Positions 1-9,734 are shown, counted from the first letter of the stretch. The stretch is 64,000 bases of DNA from Pseudoalteromonas piscicida (GCF_000238315.3 NZ_CP011924.1:3464501-3528500); one strand, 5' to 3'. Program-made: numbers and translations. The notes: generated by a model not told the origin, from the sequence alone.

Positions 1-18
1 GTTGGCTTTTTAGCCAAC
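1..18. terminator. Hairpin upstream of the PepSY gene
   Basis: A perfect 7-bp stem (GTTGGCT / AGCCAAC) with a TTTT loop sits at the window edge and is followed by TGCTCTTTTT. It is probably the terminator of the gene to the left, which is outside the window. Only the hairpin is seen; the function is inferred. Confidence 0.5.
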
Positions 19-39
19 TGCTCTTTTTAGGAGAAAAGA

Positions 40-1383
40 ATGACAGCAAAACAATGGTTCAGTTGGCATAGTTTAAGCGGTGTTTGGTTCGGCTTGCTAT
101 TGTTCGTGATCTGTTGGACAGGGGCATTTGCGACCATTTCTTACGAATTAGATTGGCTATTCGATGACACAGTGAGAGCGGCAGAAAGTAGTCCACAAGT
201 CAGTTTAGCGAGTGCTTACGAAAAGGTTCAAGAAACCTATCCAGACGCACGAATAGGGATCGCTTTTGCGGGTTCAGAAACGTATTTTGCTCACGATTTT
301 GTGGTTCGCTTGCCAGATAATCCATGGCAGCATATTTACGTTGATCCATACACTGGAAATATACAAGGAAAAACGAGCTTTTTGAATATTCAGCGGTTTT
401 TCCGAGATTTTCATATGCATTTTTTTGGTGTGTTCGACAGCATTGTGTCTTATTAATTGGTTTTGCTATTTGCCATTCCGCTATGCGTATCCACGATTAG
501 TGCTTTGTATTTGTATCGAGGCTGGTGGAAAAAGTTATTTACATTAAAACTTAGCGGCGATACTCGCGCTAAGGTTGCAAGCTCACACAAATTAGCTGGA
601 GTATGGAGTTTGTGGTTAGCAGTGGTGATTGCGATAACCAGTATGTGGTACTTGTTTGAGTTTGTCAGAATGGACTTGGCTGATGGTAAAACTGCGTTTA
701 CTGATGTTGGTGATTTTGCTGTGAACCCCTTACCTGAATTGCAACCACAAGATAAGCCTCAGCTCTCTGTTGTGGCGCTTGCTGCAAAAGTCAGAGAAGC
801 GAGACCAGATCTGGAAATTAGAGCGATTAGATATTCCGGAGGGTATTTTTATGTTGAAGGTCAATCCAGTGACGTATTGGTTAGGGACAGAGCAAATAAG
901 GCGTATGTGAATCCTTATACTGGGGAAGTCGTATATAGCCAAACTGCGTCTAGTCAGGGAATATATTGGCGTTTATCTGATACCGCGGATCCTTTGCATT
1001 TTGGTAATTTTGCCGGCATATGGGTAAAAATATTGTGGTGCACCTTTGGGGTTGCACTTTCATTTTTGGTGCTTAGCGGCACCTATATGTATGTTAAACG
1101 CCAGCTCAAGCTGCGCCGAAAAGAAGATCTACGAGGCGTGAAAGCTTCTTTGGTTTTTAGTTTAAGCCTTTTGATATGTATTGCTTACTACGCCTATCAA
1201 ACGCTTATGAACTATGGAGTCGCAGGTCAGTTTCCCGTGCTACCAACAGGTTCTGCGCTGTTTTTGTCGATTTGGACGTTAGTCACTTGCTTTATCATTG
1301 TTGTATGGGGAGGCGCGTTACTTAACTTATGTCGCGAAGCAACGCTTATTAGTAAACCTAAAGTGTCGCACCACCATCTATAG
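40..1383 (+). pseudogene. PepSY-associated membrane protein, interrupted by an in-frame stop
   Basis: The two halves read in one frame and are separated only by a TAA at 454-456. Together they give about 447 residues with the layout of PepSY-TM proteins, which are inner-membrane proteins often found beside siderophore genes and thought to help reduce or release iron. The N-terminal half has the first membrane helix (WFSWHSLSGVWFGLLLF) and a PepSY-like stretch ending in YVDPYTGNIQG. The second half has three or more further helices and a second YVNPYTGEV repeat. AGGAG at 30-34 supports the start. A TTA-to-TAA change would explain the stop. The 3' end overlaps entA convergently by 26 bp. It could be a true pseudogene or a base error. 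Confidence 0.75.
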
Positions 1384-2122
1384 TGACCACTTGCATAGTG
1401 GTATGTGAGCTTAGGGATGAGGCATAAAATAGCACCGAGTGTGCGATCTCTTCAGGTGTTGCAAGTTTTTGCAGTGGGATCCCAAGTTTATATTGACTCG
1501 GGAACCCTTTGATCACTTGCTCTGCACCTGAGCTATCTCGCCACATACCAGTTTGCATTGGCGTTAACGTAGAGCCCGGAGCAATCACATTGGCGCGTAT
1601 GCCATATTCAGCCAATTCTAACCCTGCTGTAAGGGTTAATTGGGTTGAGGCGGATTTCGACGCGCAATAGGCTGCCATGTTTTGGCGGGGCGTATGGCTC
1701 GCATTGGAGCTAACTGTCACTATGCTGCCACTACGTTGCTGTTTGAAATGAGCTGCACAAGACTTCAGGAAAACAAATACGGCGCCAGCGTTAACATGCT
1801 GACAGTGTTGCCACTGCTCAAGTGATAATGTCTCTAGCGCGCCAAGTTCGAGTACGCCCGCAACATTAATTAAGCTATATGGAGCGAGATCTGGTCGCAC
1901 TAATGTTGCTAGCGTATGCTCCAATGTTGCGAGGTCTGCTAGATCACAGTGTATGGCTTTAAATAGCGGTTCTGTAGTTGCAAACTGCTTATCGAAACCT
2001 ATGACACGAGCGCCAAGCTGCGCAAACTGCTTTGCGACACTTAGTCCTATGCCTTGCCCTGCACCAGTCACCCAAACAATTTTGTTGTGATACTCTTGCT
2101 TGAGGCTGTCATCAAAGCACAT
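1358..2122 (-). CDS. entA: 2,3-dihydro-2,3-dihydroxybenzoate dehydrogenase
   Basis: This is a short-chain dehydrogenase of 254 residues. It has the NAD-binding TGAGQGIG motif at about 19-26, the serine region VTVSSNAS near 136-142 and the catalytic pair Tyr152/Lys156 in AYCASKSAS. By context it oxidises 2,3-dihydro-2,3-dihydroxybenzoate to 2,3-dihydroxybenzoate (DHB), the last step of the DHB branch. It is the last gene of the siderophore operon, and its ATG overlaps the end of the vibH-like gene by 11 bp, which suggests coupled translation. From sequence alone it could be any SDR, but its place beside entB, entE and entC makes EntA the natural reading. Confidence 0.88.
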   Translation of the reverse strand: MCFDDSLKQEYHNKIVWVTGAGQGIGLSVAKQFAQLGARVIGFDKQFATTEPLFKAIHCDLADLATLEHTLATLVRPDLAPYSLINVAGVLELGALETLSLEQWQHCQHVNAGAVFVFLKSCAAHFKQQRSGSIVTVSSNASHTPRQNMAAYCASKSASTQLTLTAGLELAEYGIRANVIAPGSTLTPMQTGMWRDSSGAEQVIKGFPSQYKLGIPLQKLATPEEIAHSVLFYASSLSSHTTMQVVTIDGGATL

Positions 2123-3416
2123 TGTTCATCTCCTCTATGACGGAAAGATAAGGCAAAGACGGTGTGTTCGACCAGACATTAGCAGCATCCTGCATTGCTT
2201 CTGCAATAGATACAACCAGCTCTGGGGAATACCTTGCTGGATTGTAATCAATATCAAACTGCACGGGATCATCACCATTTAAATAGATTTGCAGCATAAA
2301 GTCGTCCGTCGTTCCTGCACTAAGAATATGGCTGCGACTTTTGACTTCGCCATAGCGTGGGTGGCTAGTGAAGGGCAAAATATTGACTGTCGGGCCGCTA
2401 ACTTCAATCGCTTTACCTTGTTGTTTGCGATCTCGTTTCAAATGCTCAACACGATAGCATTGCAATGGCTTCACACGTTTTATCTGCCTATTGATGTACT
2501 TGGCCACATCTGCCAATCCCCCAGACGTTGGCAAAGTTAGCGGCAGTGGTAACACATTGCTTTGTACGGTAGGGCATGAAAATTCCACTGGAGCTTGGCG
2601 ATTCATCATCACCAATCCTAATGTCACTTTATGGCTGTTGCACTTAGCCGCTAACACTATGGCAACTACACTTAGCAGTATTTCACTGGGGGTGGCTTGA
2701 ACCTGGTTCGCTGCCGATTGTAACGTTTGCCACTGAGTTCGAGCTAACGCGAAATGGTAGCGTTGATTTGGTTCGGTAATCGCAGCTTTGCTGTCACTAA
2801 AGCTTTGCGCCACTGGGTATTCATCAAGCCATTCATTAAGGGAGCTTGCGGCCTCAGATAGTTGCTTTTGGTAGAGTTCGCCACCATGCAGATCTAGCAG
2901 TTGTTGCTGTGAAGCAAAATGGCAATTTGGCAGAGGTTTCCCTGTGTTTAAAGCCTGATAACTGCGACTTAACGCTTGATGAAATAAACCAAAGCCAAAG
3001 CCATCAAGGACAATGTGATGGGCAACAATAAAGCAATAATCTTGGCTAGGGGTGCGCACCAATTTAAATCGCATCAAGCAACCAGAGCTTAAGTCAAAAG
3101 ATTTGGCCAGCTCATGCGCTACTTGTTGTGGCATAAACTCAGCTAGAGAAGCAATATCATGATCAAGATATTCGGTGATCAGCAGAGGCAGCGATTGTCC
3201 AACTACTATACTTGGAATAAAATCATCATTATGGATAAAGTTACTGCGCAGCAAATCACTTTGCCCAAAGACATGCTGGAGTGCGATGGAAAATTGCTCG
3301 GCATCTATTTTACCTTGAAACTCTAAGCACTCTGCGACGTTAAATAAGTTGCCTTGACCACTAATCGTATGTAGTAGCCACATCGCGTGTTGAGAGGCAG
3401 TTAATGGCAATGCCAT
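2112..3416 (-). CDS. Free-standing NRPS condensation domain protein (VibH-like)
   Basis: The 434 residues form a single condensation domain. The catalytic HHxxxDG motif is intact (HHIVLDG, residues 133-139). There is no adenylation, carrier or thioesterase domain. In the known vibriobactin pathway, VibH of this size joins DHB carried on VibB to the free amine norspermidine. By analogy this protein would transfer DHB from the EntB carrier domain to a soluble amine. Its start overlaps the entB stop (TAATG), so the two are translationally coupled. The amine substrate cannot be read from the sequence, and no multimodular NRPS follows inside the window. Confidence 0.85.
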   Translation of the reverse strand: MALPLTASQHAMWLLHTISGQGNLFNVAECLEFQGKIDAEQFSIALQHVFGQSDLLRSNFIHNDDFIPSIVVGQSLPLLITEYLDHDIASLAEFMPQQVAHELAKSFDLSSGCLMRFKLVRTPSQDYCFIVAHHIVLDGFGFGLFHQALSRSYQALNTGKPLPNCHFASQQQLLDLHGGELYQKQLSEAASSLNEWLDEYPVAQSFSDSKAAITEPNQRYHFALARTQWQTLQSAANQVQATPSEILLSVVAIVLAAKCNSHKVTLGLVMMNRQAPVEFSCPTVQSNVLPLPLTLPTSGGLADVAKYINRQIKRVKPLQCYRVEHLKRDRKQQGKAIEVSGPTVNILPFTSHPRYGEVKSRSHILSAGTTDDFMLQIYLNGDDPVQFDIDYNPARYSPELVVSIAEAMQDAANVWSNTPSLPYLSVIEEMNNVL

Positions 3417-4282
3417 TACTCTGCCATCCGAGATTCAATCAGCTCTACCCAAGCTGCGAGAGTTGGCACTTGTGCTAGCTCAATAAAGTTAGTTTCAATA
3501 CCTTGTTGTTGCCATAATGAAATCAAGTTCATCACTTGCACTGAATCTAGACCGTAATCAATTAAGCTTTCGTGTTCATCAAACTCATCTGGCTCACAGT
3601 CGATCAAAGGCAAAATGAATGCTTTAAGTCCCGCGAGCGTAGTTAGGTCAATACTTGCTTCGCCAACCACTTCTGCTGTCGTGATCACTTTTCCTGCACG
3701 TTGACCTATGATGTGTAGAGCCATCATATGCTCGTCTTTGGTGAAGTCTGCAATTGCATCAGCGACAACGAAAGGCTGTATGTCACGCATAAATGCATCA
3801 ATAGCTGTGGTCATCACACCAATATGGCCGTAAATACCGACAATCAAAAGTTGATCTCGTTGCTGCGCTTTTAGCTGCGCTTCAAAATCGCATTTTTGAA
3901 AAGCGCTATATCGCCACTTTGTCAGGACAATATCCTGTTCGGTTGGCGCTAATGCATCAACTATAGGTTGTTGACTCGGATCTTGTAGTCCAGCTCCCCA
4001 CATGTCTAGCAGTAACCCTCGTTCATTGCGACCTTGTTTGATCGGCTGGGCGGTATAATAGACCGGAATATCATGTTGGTAACAATACGTTTTAATTCGC
4101 TGAATGTTTTCTATCATGGCTTGTACTAGCGGATTATCTGCACCATAAAAAGAGACGAAGTAATGTTGCACATCATGGATAAGTAACGCAGTACGTTGCG
4201 AGTCAAGTTGCCAATCCACTCGACTTGGCGCAAGTTCAGCTGCGCGAGGTAAAGAATAGTGATTTAATTTAGGTATAGTCAT
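3416..4282 (-). CDS. entB: Isochorismatase / aryl carrier protein (EntB/VibB type)
   Basis: This is a bifunctional protein of 288 residues. Residues 1 to about 205 are the isochorismatase domain, which hydrolyses isochorismate to 2,3-dihydro-DHB. It shows Asp37 in LLIHDVQHYF, Lys122 in TKWRYSAFQ and the loop GIYGHIGVMTTA, where many relatives have Cys in place of the Val. Residues 215-288 are an aryl carrier domain with the phosphopantetheine site Ser247 in YGLDSVQV. EntE would load DHB there for the VibH-like protein. It lies 9 nt after entE in the same operon. Both domains look intact. Confidence 0.92.
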   Translation of the reverse strand: MTIPKLNHYSLPRAAELAPSRVDWQLDSQRTALLIHDVQHYFVSFYGADNPLVQAMIENIQRIKTYCYQHDIPVYYTAQPIKQGRNERGLLLDMWGAGLQDPSQQPIVDALAPTEQDIVLTKWRYSAFQKCDFEAQLKAQQRDQLLIVGIYGHIGVMTTAIDAFMRDIQPFVVADAIADFTKDEHMMALHIIGQRAGKVITTAEVVGEASIDLTTLAGLKAFILPLIDCEPDEFDEHESLIDYGLDSVQVMNLISLWQQQGIETNFIELAQVPTLAAWVELIESRMAE

Positions 4283-4291
4283 TTTACTTCT

Positions 4292-5908
4292 CTAAAGTTG
4301 AATGGATTTTTGTTGTGCTTCGGTTTCGCTACGGAGCTGTTTTTTATCGACTTTACCCACTGGAGTCAGTGGTAAGTTATCTATAAACTTAAACTTATCC
4401 GGTACCTTGTAATCTGCAATTCCCTGTTCACGTAAGTATTTGCGAATAGCTAATGGTTTCAGCGGTATACCGGTCAGGAAAGCGAAACTTTTTTCTCCCA
4501 AGGTTGGGTCAGGCATTGCAACAATGGCGGCTTGTTGAATATTTGGGTGGCTGAGTAACAGGTTTTCAACTTCTTCCGCTGCTATTTTTTCCCCGCCTCG
4601 ATTGATTTGATCTTTGACACGACCTGTAACGATTAAATGTCCTGATGGCAGGCGTTTTACCAAATCTCCAGAGCTATAAAATCCCTGCTCATCAAATGCA
4701 GTTTGATTGTGCTTAGGTGAGCGATAGTATCCTCGAATCGTATAGGGTCCTCGTGTTAACAATCGCCCCTCTTCACCATCGGGCACGGGGTTGCCGTGTT
4801 CATCCACGACTCTGATTTCATCATCTTCACTAATTGGACATCCTTGAGTATTGAGAATGTGCCATAGGTCGTCATTGTAACGTGTGTAGTTAACTAGCCC
4901 CTCAGCCATGCCAAAAACTTGTTGTAATTGGCAGCCAAGAACAGGTTTGACTTGTTGTGCAATCGTTAAACTCAATTTAGCGCCACCCACTTGAATGACA
5001 TCAAGGCTGTCTAGGCGATATTGGCTTTTTGGGGCATGTTGTAACCATAGCTGCAAAGCTGGAGGAACCAATGCAGAGTGTGTTACTTGATATTTTTCAA
5101 TCAAACTAAAGCAGCTGCTGGGGCTTGGATCTGGGGCTAAGACAACGGTGCCACCCGCAGCAAAAAAACCCAAGGCGCCCGGAGAGCTAAGCGGGAAGTT
5201 ATGTGGGGCTGGCAGAGCACAAAGATAAACATGTTGCTCCGTCAATTCACAAATGCCTTTACTTGCCACCACGGAATATAAGTAGTCATTGTGAGTTCTT
5301 GGGATCAACTTTGGCGTGCCAGTACTTCCACCTGATAGCTGGAAAAATGCTACCTGAGTCGGGTCTAAGTCTGGCGCTGAAAATGGTCGCGGTTGCAAGT
5401 AAGCTTGTTTAAGCTGACTATTACCTTTTGGGTGATCTATCAGTGTTGCTTGTATGCTAGGGTAGTCTTTTTGTAACGATAATATAAACTGCTCATCTCG
5501 GTACAATTCATGTGCTGAAGAAACGATTAACACCTTGGGCGCTAGCTGTTCACAGTAACTTCTAATTTCAGTCTGTTTATGGCTGAATAGTGCGCACACT
5601 GGGGCTGCGCCAAGCTTGAGAAGTGCGAATAAGCTGATATAAAATTCGACCTGATTAGCCAATTGGATAAGTGCTGTGTCTCCTTGTTGAACCCCTTGTG
5701 CTGAGAGATAAGCAGCTAAGTGATTGCTATATTGATCAAGCTGCAAATAAGTTAAGCACCGATGTTCATCAATGACAGCATGCTTGTTTGCATGCCGTAT
5801 TAATTGATCGCTAATAACACAAGTTAGCGGTAGGTCTTGCCAATAACCCTTTTCGCGGTAGCGCTCGGCTAATTCAGCTGGCCAAGGAGTAAAATCAATT
5901 TGCTTCAT
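4292..5908 (-). CDS. entE: 2,3-dihydroxybenzoate-AMP ligase
   Basis: The 538 residues match the length and layout of free-standing aryl-acid adenylation enzymes (EntE, DhbE, VibE). The ATP loop SGGSTGTPK is at about 193-201. The later core motifs YSSGDLVKR and VTGRVKDQINRGGEK follow, and the C-terminal lysine motif is PVGKVDKKQL. It activates DHB with ATP and loads it on the carrier domain of EntB. Its 5' end overlaps entC by 14 bp and it precedes entB by 9 nt. The neighbours support DHB over salicylate as substrate: entA and an isochorismatase are present and no salicylate synthase is seen. Confidence 0.92.
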   Translation of the reverse strand: MKQIDFTPWPAELAERYREKGYWQDLPLTCVISDQLIRHANKHAVIDEHRCLTYLQLDQYSNHLAAYLSAQGVQQGDTALIQLANQVEFYISLFALLKLGAAPVCALFSHKQTEIRSYCEQLAPKVLIVSSAHELYRDEQFILSLQKDYPSIQATLIDHPKGNSQLKQAYLQPRPFSAPDLDPTQVAFFQLSGGSTGTPKLIPRTHNDYLYSVVASKGICELTEQHVYLCALPAPHNFPLSSPGALGFFAAGGTVVLAPDPSPSSCFSLIEKYQVTHSALVPPALQLWLQHAPKSQYRLDSLDVIQVGGAKLSLTIAQQVKPVLGCQLQQVFGMAEGLVNYTRYNDDLWHILNTQGCPISEDDEIRVVDEHGNPVPDGEEGRLLTRGPYTIRGYYRSPKHNQTAFDEQGFYSSGDLVKRLPSGHLIVTGRVKDQINRGGEKIAAEEVENLLLSHPNIQQAAIVAMPDPTLGEKSFAFLTGIPLKPLAIRKYLREQGIADYKVPDKFKFIDNLPLTPVGKVDKKQLRSETEAQQKSIQL

Positions 5909-7109
5909 GGAATGTATTTCTCATTGCGTAATATGCTTGCTTGGTTTCGAGTGCGTTTAGCATGGTATTGAGTTTTGCTTCTGTTTCTAGCCATTCAGAG
6001 CGCGGGTCTGATGCAGCGACAATACCCGCTCCAGCAAATAACTTAGCGGTCTTATCGCGTAATTCTGCGCAGCGGATCACCACTACCCATTCGCCATTAC
6101 CGTGCTTATCAAACCAGCCAATGATCCCCGAAAACAATCCTCTGCTTCGCTGTTCTAGTTCTGCTATTTTGGGATAAGCATCAGCAGTTGGCTTACCGCA
6201 GAGTGCGGGGGTTGGGTGTAATTGGTTTGCAATTGCCAAGCTATGGGTTGCTGATTCTTTTAAGACCCCTGAAATGACTGTAGATAAATGCCACATAGTG
6301 GCGGTGCTCAACAGCTCAGGTTGAGCTGGAATATGTAGTGCACTGCAAAGTGGCGTCAATACTTGCTGAATGTCTTCAATGACAACGGCATGCTCATATC
6401 TATCTTTTTTAGAGGCAAACAATACACTGCGGCGGTGTGCTTCTTCCTTTGGGCAAGTATCCCTTGGAATTGAACCTGCCAGCGGGTTAGTGGTTAATTT
6501 CTCAGCTTGCTTGCGCAGTAATAGCTCGGGACTGACACCCATTAAAATTGCGTTGTCGGTTGTAGGGAATGAAAAGTGGTAGCCAGATTGGCTTTGTTGT
6601 AGCAAATTCCGCAGTACGGCTTGGGAATTAATTGGTTCTGCAAAGCGCAGTTGAGTCTGTTTACTCAAAACAATTTTATTTAGTAGCCCAGTATCAAATA
6701 GCTCTTTGGCTTGAGAAACAGCGTTTTCAAATTGAGCTTGAGGCTGTAAATCGGTAATTTCTAATAGCGAGTTTGGTACGCCTTGGCATGACGCTAACTC
6801 AGCGTCAAACCAGGCACTGAATGCCGCTTTTTCCCAACGAGAAACTTGCTCTGGAATAATAATTTGCGCGTGCTCTGTTTTGCAAAATGGCAAAGCGGCA
6901 AAGGCGATAGTGTTGTCCGGCTCATTATGCATGTGAGAGTCAATTGCAGCGACTAAATCCTTAGTATCACCAATCGGTAAAGTGACGCGTTTCTTGATCC
7001 CTTGGCTAACTAAGCAATGCGTACCCGTTGTAAACAGGCAGTTGTTCTCCGGGTTAAATTGCGTGGCTTTTGCATATTGTTCGAGTTGAATAACTTGGCT
7101 AAAGTCCAT
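5895..7109 (-). CDS. entC: Isochorismate synthase
   Basis: This chorismate-utilising enzyme converts chorismate to isochorismate and so commits it to DHB. Visible family motifs are the lysine segment KIVLSKQTQL, NPLAGSIPRD, HPTPALCGKP and the C-terminal metal-site region AGAGIVAASDPRSEW. I prefer the ATG at 7109 (404 residues) to the GTG two codons upstream because AGGT lies about 6 nt before it. It is the first gene of the run entC-entE-entB-vibH-entA. The fhuF-like gene lies 85 bp upstream on the same strand and may share the transcript. I found no convincing Fur box in the 7110-7194 gap. Confidence 0.92.
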   Translation of the reverse strand: MDFSQVIQLEQYAKATQFNPENNCLFTTGTHCLVSQGIKKRVTLPIGDTKDLVAAIDSHMHNEPDNTIAFAALPFCKTEHAQIIIPEQVSRWEKAAFSAWFDAELASCQGVPNSLLEITDLQPQAQFENAVSQAKELFDTGLLNKIVLSKQTQLRFAEPINSQAVLRNLLQQSQSGYHFSFPTTDNAILMGVSPELLLRKQAEKLTTNPLAGSIPRDTCPKEEAHRRSVLFASKKDRYEHAVVIEDIQQVLTPLCSALHIPAQPELLSTATMWHLSTVISGVLKESATHSLAIANQLHPTPALCGKPTADAYPKIAELEQRSRGLFSGIIGWFDKHGNGEWVVVIRCAELRDKTAKLFAGAGIVAASDPRSEWLETEAKLNTMLNALETKQAYYAMRNTFHEAN

Positions 7110-7194
7110 AAGCACACCTAGCTGATATCACAGCAGTGAAAACGAATTAATTGAAATCAAGACGAAGGTAAACAATAAAGATTTAGATTTATAT

Positions 7195-7944
7195 CTAGTT
7201 TGTTAAAACAGTCCTGCGCAAAGTTCGTTGTTGTTGATGGGCGTCAAAGTGATGAGGGTGCTTTGGGCAGTCGCGACAAAGCTTGCCATCGCTTGTTTTA
7301 TGTAACAGGCAGCATGACTCCCTCAGTTGATAGGGGCCTCGCTCGTCACAGAGTTGCAGCTTTGGGGTATAGAAAGGGTTTACATGTTCCCCGATCTTCA
7401 CTGCCTGAGACAAAGTGTGATAGTCATCGCTTACCTTAGGGCGTTCACCGACATAATGAATGATAGTTGGAAAAAACTGCCTCAAACGAAAAGCACAATT
7501 ACTCGATAAAACATGCTCAGCAACCCCAAATTGCTGATTTAAAAAGGCATGTAAGGGAGATAAATGCGCGTTAATAAACTCGGCATAGTGCGTAGCCGTA
7601 TCGTGACACTCCACGGCTTTCCCTTGATTAGGCAGCTGTAGTTGCCAGCTTTCCATGTCGATCACGACTTTATCTAAAGCCAATGGGAGTGCACGGCCCA
7701 ACACACTGTGTGTAAATAAAATAGCGGGCATAATACGTAGCGTGTAGTGCATGTGCCAAACTGAGGCCTGCGCCTTTTTATTCGTCACTCCCTTTGTTGA
7801 ACTAAAGCGAGAGATCGCGTCACTTAAAGGGGTTATATTTTTGATTTGCTGAGCAAAAGAGGATTTATCTCCAGAAATAAGTGCAACACCTCTAGCATAG
7901 TTATCAAGCGGTGGTGACAGGTAAGGTTTAAGAATTGGCAACAT
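7195..7944 (-). CDS. FhuF-like ferric siderophore reductase (2Fe-2S)
   Basis: The C-terminus has the FhuF-type cysteine pattern C-C-x10-C-x2-C (SCCLLHKTSDGKLCRDC), at about 211-226 of a 249-residue protein. In the FhuF family these cysteines hold an unusual 2Fe-2S cluster that reduces ferric iron bound to siderophore at the cytoplasmic membrane. The rest of the protein is poorly conserved, as is usual here. The ATG at 7944 is preferred to a TTG six bases upstream, but no clear ribosome binding site is visible for either. Its position between the catechol operon and the exporter gene fits iron release from the locus's own siderophore. Confidence 0.85.
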   Translation of the reverse strand: MLPILKPYLSPPLDNYARGVALISGDKSSFAQQIKNITPLSDAISRFSSTKGVTNKKAQASVWHMHYTLRIMPAILFTHSVLGRALPLALDKVVIDMESWQLQLPNQGKAVECHDTATHYAEFINAHLSPLHAFLNQQFGVAEHVLSSNCAFRLRQFFPTIIHYVGERPKVSDDYHTLSQAVKIGEHVNPFYTPKLQLCDERGPYQLRESCCLLHKTSDGKLCRDCPKHPHHFDAHQQQRTLRRTVLTN

Positions 7945-8043
7945 AGTCAAGGTTGTTGAGTTTTTAATATAAGACGCGATCCAAGTGAGTTTTTTTAGTT
8001 CAAAGTCGTCCTGTAAGGGATTTGATCATCCTTGGGAGAAATC

Positions 8044-9678
8044 GTGTTAGTTTTTCTGATAAAAAAGACTTGGCAACGCTTTGTGGCCACTGCGCTGAGC
8101 AGCGTTATATTCGGCATTATTAGTGTTTCACTGGTGGCACTTATTAACGAAATCATAAATGCCAAAGGCGAGCGTCAGACGGAGTTCTTTTGGATTTTTG
8201 CGGCGCTGGCAATATCAGGAGTCGTGGTACAGCTAATTTCTAAATTAGTTGCTGAACAGTTGAGTGAGCATAGCCAAGCCGAGTTAAGAAAACTCGTTGC
8301 TGATAAAACGATAGAAGCAAAAATCAGTCACATAGAGTTACAGGGAGACGCGAAGATCAAATCTTGCTTAACTGAGCATAGTTTAAAGGTAGCAGGGTTT
8401 TTCATGAGTATGCCGGGTATATTGACGAATGCCATGATAGTGCTTGGTGCTTTCGTATATATGGCTTGGTTAGACTGGTTAATATTTCTTTTTGCATTAC
8501 TGACCTTGGTTTTAGGTTCGGTGAGCTATAGTTTTGCGAACAATGTTGCGTTTAAAAAAATAGCGAATGCTGCTGCGATGCAAGACAGCCTTTTTCAACA
8601 GTTTGATGCGATCACTGACGGCATCAAAGAGCTTAAACTGAATCGCAGTAAGCGAGCGTTTTTTAAGTTAGAAGTACTGCATCCGGCGATAAACGCTTTA
8701 AGAAAAGAACGTATTGAGGGGGTTTCTATTCTACATATGGCCTCCTCTTGGGGTGGCTTTTTGATTTTTACCTTCATTGGTGGGGCGTTATATTTTTTAT
8801 CTCAGCAAACTGGTGAAGAGAGTCAGCGCATTATGTCTGGCTTTGCACTGTTATTTCTCTATATGCTAACGCCATTAGAAACCTTACTGGCAAATATACC
8901 CAGAGCTTTCGCCGCGCAAGCCTCAGCGAATACCATCAAAACACTAACTGATGAGTTGATGAGTGATGATGGAAATAGTGTGCAAGTTTTTACGCAGTTT
9001 AACAGTATCCAATTACACGCACTGTGTCACCGTTACTATCACGAGCAAAGCGACGATATATTTTCACTGAAGCCAATAGATCTTGAGTTTAAACAAGGCG
9101 AACTCATTTATCTTGTTGGTGGCAATGGTAGTGGCAAAACAACCTTCGCTAAAGTGCTGTGCGGTTTGTATGAAGCAGACGAAGGAGAGATCGTAGTAGA
9201 TAACCAGCCGATTAGCGGCGCTGGATTAGATGCTTATCGCCAGCTTTTTAGTACGGTGTTTGGTGATTACTACTTATTCGATCGTTTGTTAAATGTGCCT
9301 TGCGATCAGCTGGAGCGAAAAGGAAATGAACTAATTCGTAAGCTTAATTTACACCATAAAGTGAGTATTGAATCGGGCCGCTTCACAACACAACGTCTAT
9401 CACAAGGCCAGCGAAAACGTCTTGCTTTAGTTGTTGCTTACCTTGAGGATAGGCCATTTTATCTCTTTGATGAGTGGGCAGCGGACCAAGACCCGGTCTT
9501 TAAAGATGTATTTTATCGAGAGCTTCTACCTGAGCTAAGAAACAAAGGAAAAACGATTTTGGTGATCTCCCATGATGATAAATACTTCTCATTGGCTGAC
9601 AGGTTATTAAAAATGGAAAATGGTTGCCTAACCGAAGTCTCCCAACTCCCTGTAACTCAAACTCCTGCATTAGCCTAA
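8044..9678 (+). CDS. Cyclic-peptide/siderophore export ABC transporter (PvdE/SyrD family)
   Basis: This is a half-transporter of about 544 residues. An N-terminal membrane domain of about six helices is followed by an ATPase domain. The Walker A is GGNGSGKTT, the signature LSQGQRKRLAL, and the Walker B region FDEWAADQDP; this last motif is characteristic of PvdE/SyrD exporters. I chose the GTG at 8044 because GGGAGAA precedes it by about 6 nt. An upstream TTG at 8032 overlaps that site. It is divergent from the fhuF-like gene, with about 100 bp between them. By context it moves the siderophore or a precursor across the inner membrane. Confidence 0.87.
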   Translation: MLVFLIKKTWQRFVATALSSVIFGIISVSLVALINEIINAKGERQTEFFWIFAALAISGVVVQLISKLVAEQLSEHSQAELRKLVADKTIEAKISHIELQGDAKIKSCLTEHSLKVAGFFMSMPGILTNAMIVLGAFVYMAWLDWLIFLFALLTLVLGSVSYSFANNVAFKKIANAAAMQDSLFQQFDAITDGIKELKLNRSKRAFFKLEVLHPAINALRKERIEGVSILHMASSWGGFLIFTFIGGALYFLSQQTGEESQRIMSGFALLFLYMLTPLETLLANIPRAFAAQASANTIKTLTDELMSDDGNSVQVFTQFNSIQLHALCHRYYHEQSDDIFSLKPIDLEFKQGELIYLVGGNGSGKTTFAKVLCGLYEADEGEIVVDNQPISGAGLDAYRQLFSTVFGDYYLFDRLLNVPCDQLERKGNELIRKLNLHHKVSIESGRFTTQRLSQGQRKRLALVVAYLEDRPFYLFDEWAADQDPVFKDVFYRELLPELRNKGKTILVISHDDKYFSLADRLLKMENGCLTEVSQLPVTQTPALA

Positions 9679-9706
9679 TTAGATTTTTTTATACATGAAA
9701 CATCAA

Positions 9707-9734
9707 CCTAGCCGCAGTCAGTAACGCGGCTAGG
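9707..9734. terminator. Hairpin after the exporter gene
   Basis: A perfect 9-bp stem (CCTAGCCGC / GCGGCTAGG) with a 10-nt loop begins 29 bp after the exporter stop. It has no strong T-tract on either strand, so it may be a weak terminator or an RNA 3'-end structure. Confidence 0.45.

Noticed and set aside
7110..7194. Fur box before entC
   Set aside because: The gap is AT-rich, but I could not align any stretch to the Fur pattern well enough to claim a site; the same holds for 7945-8043.
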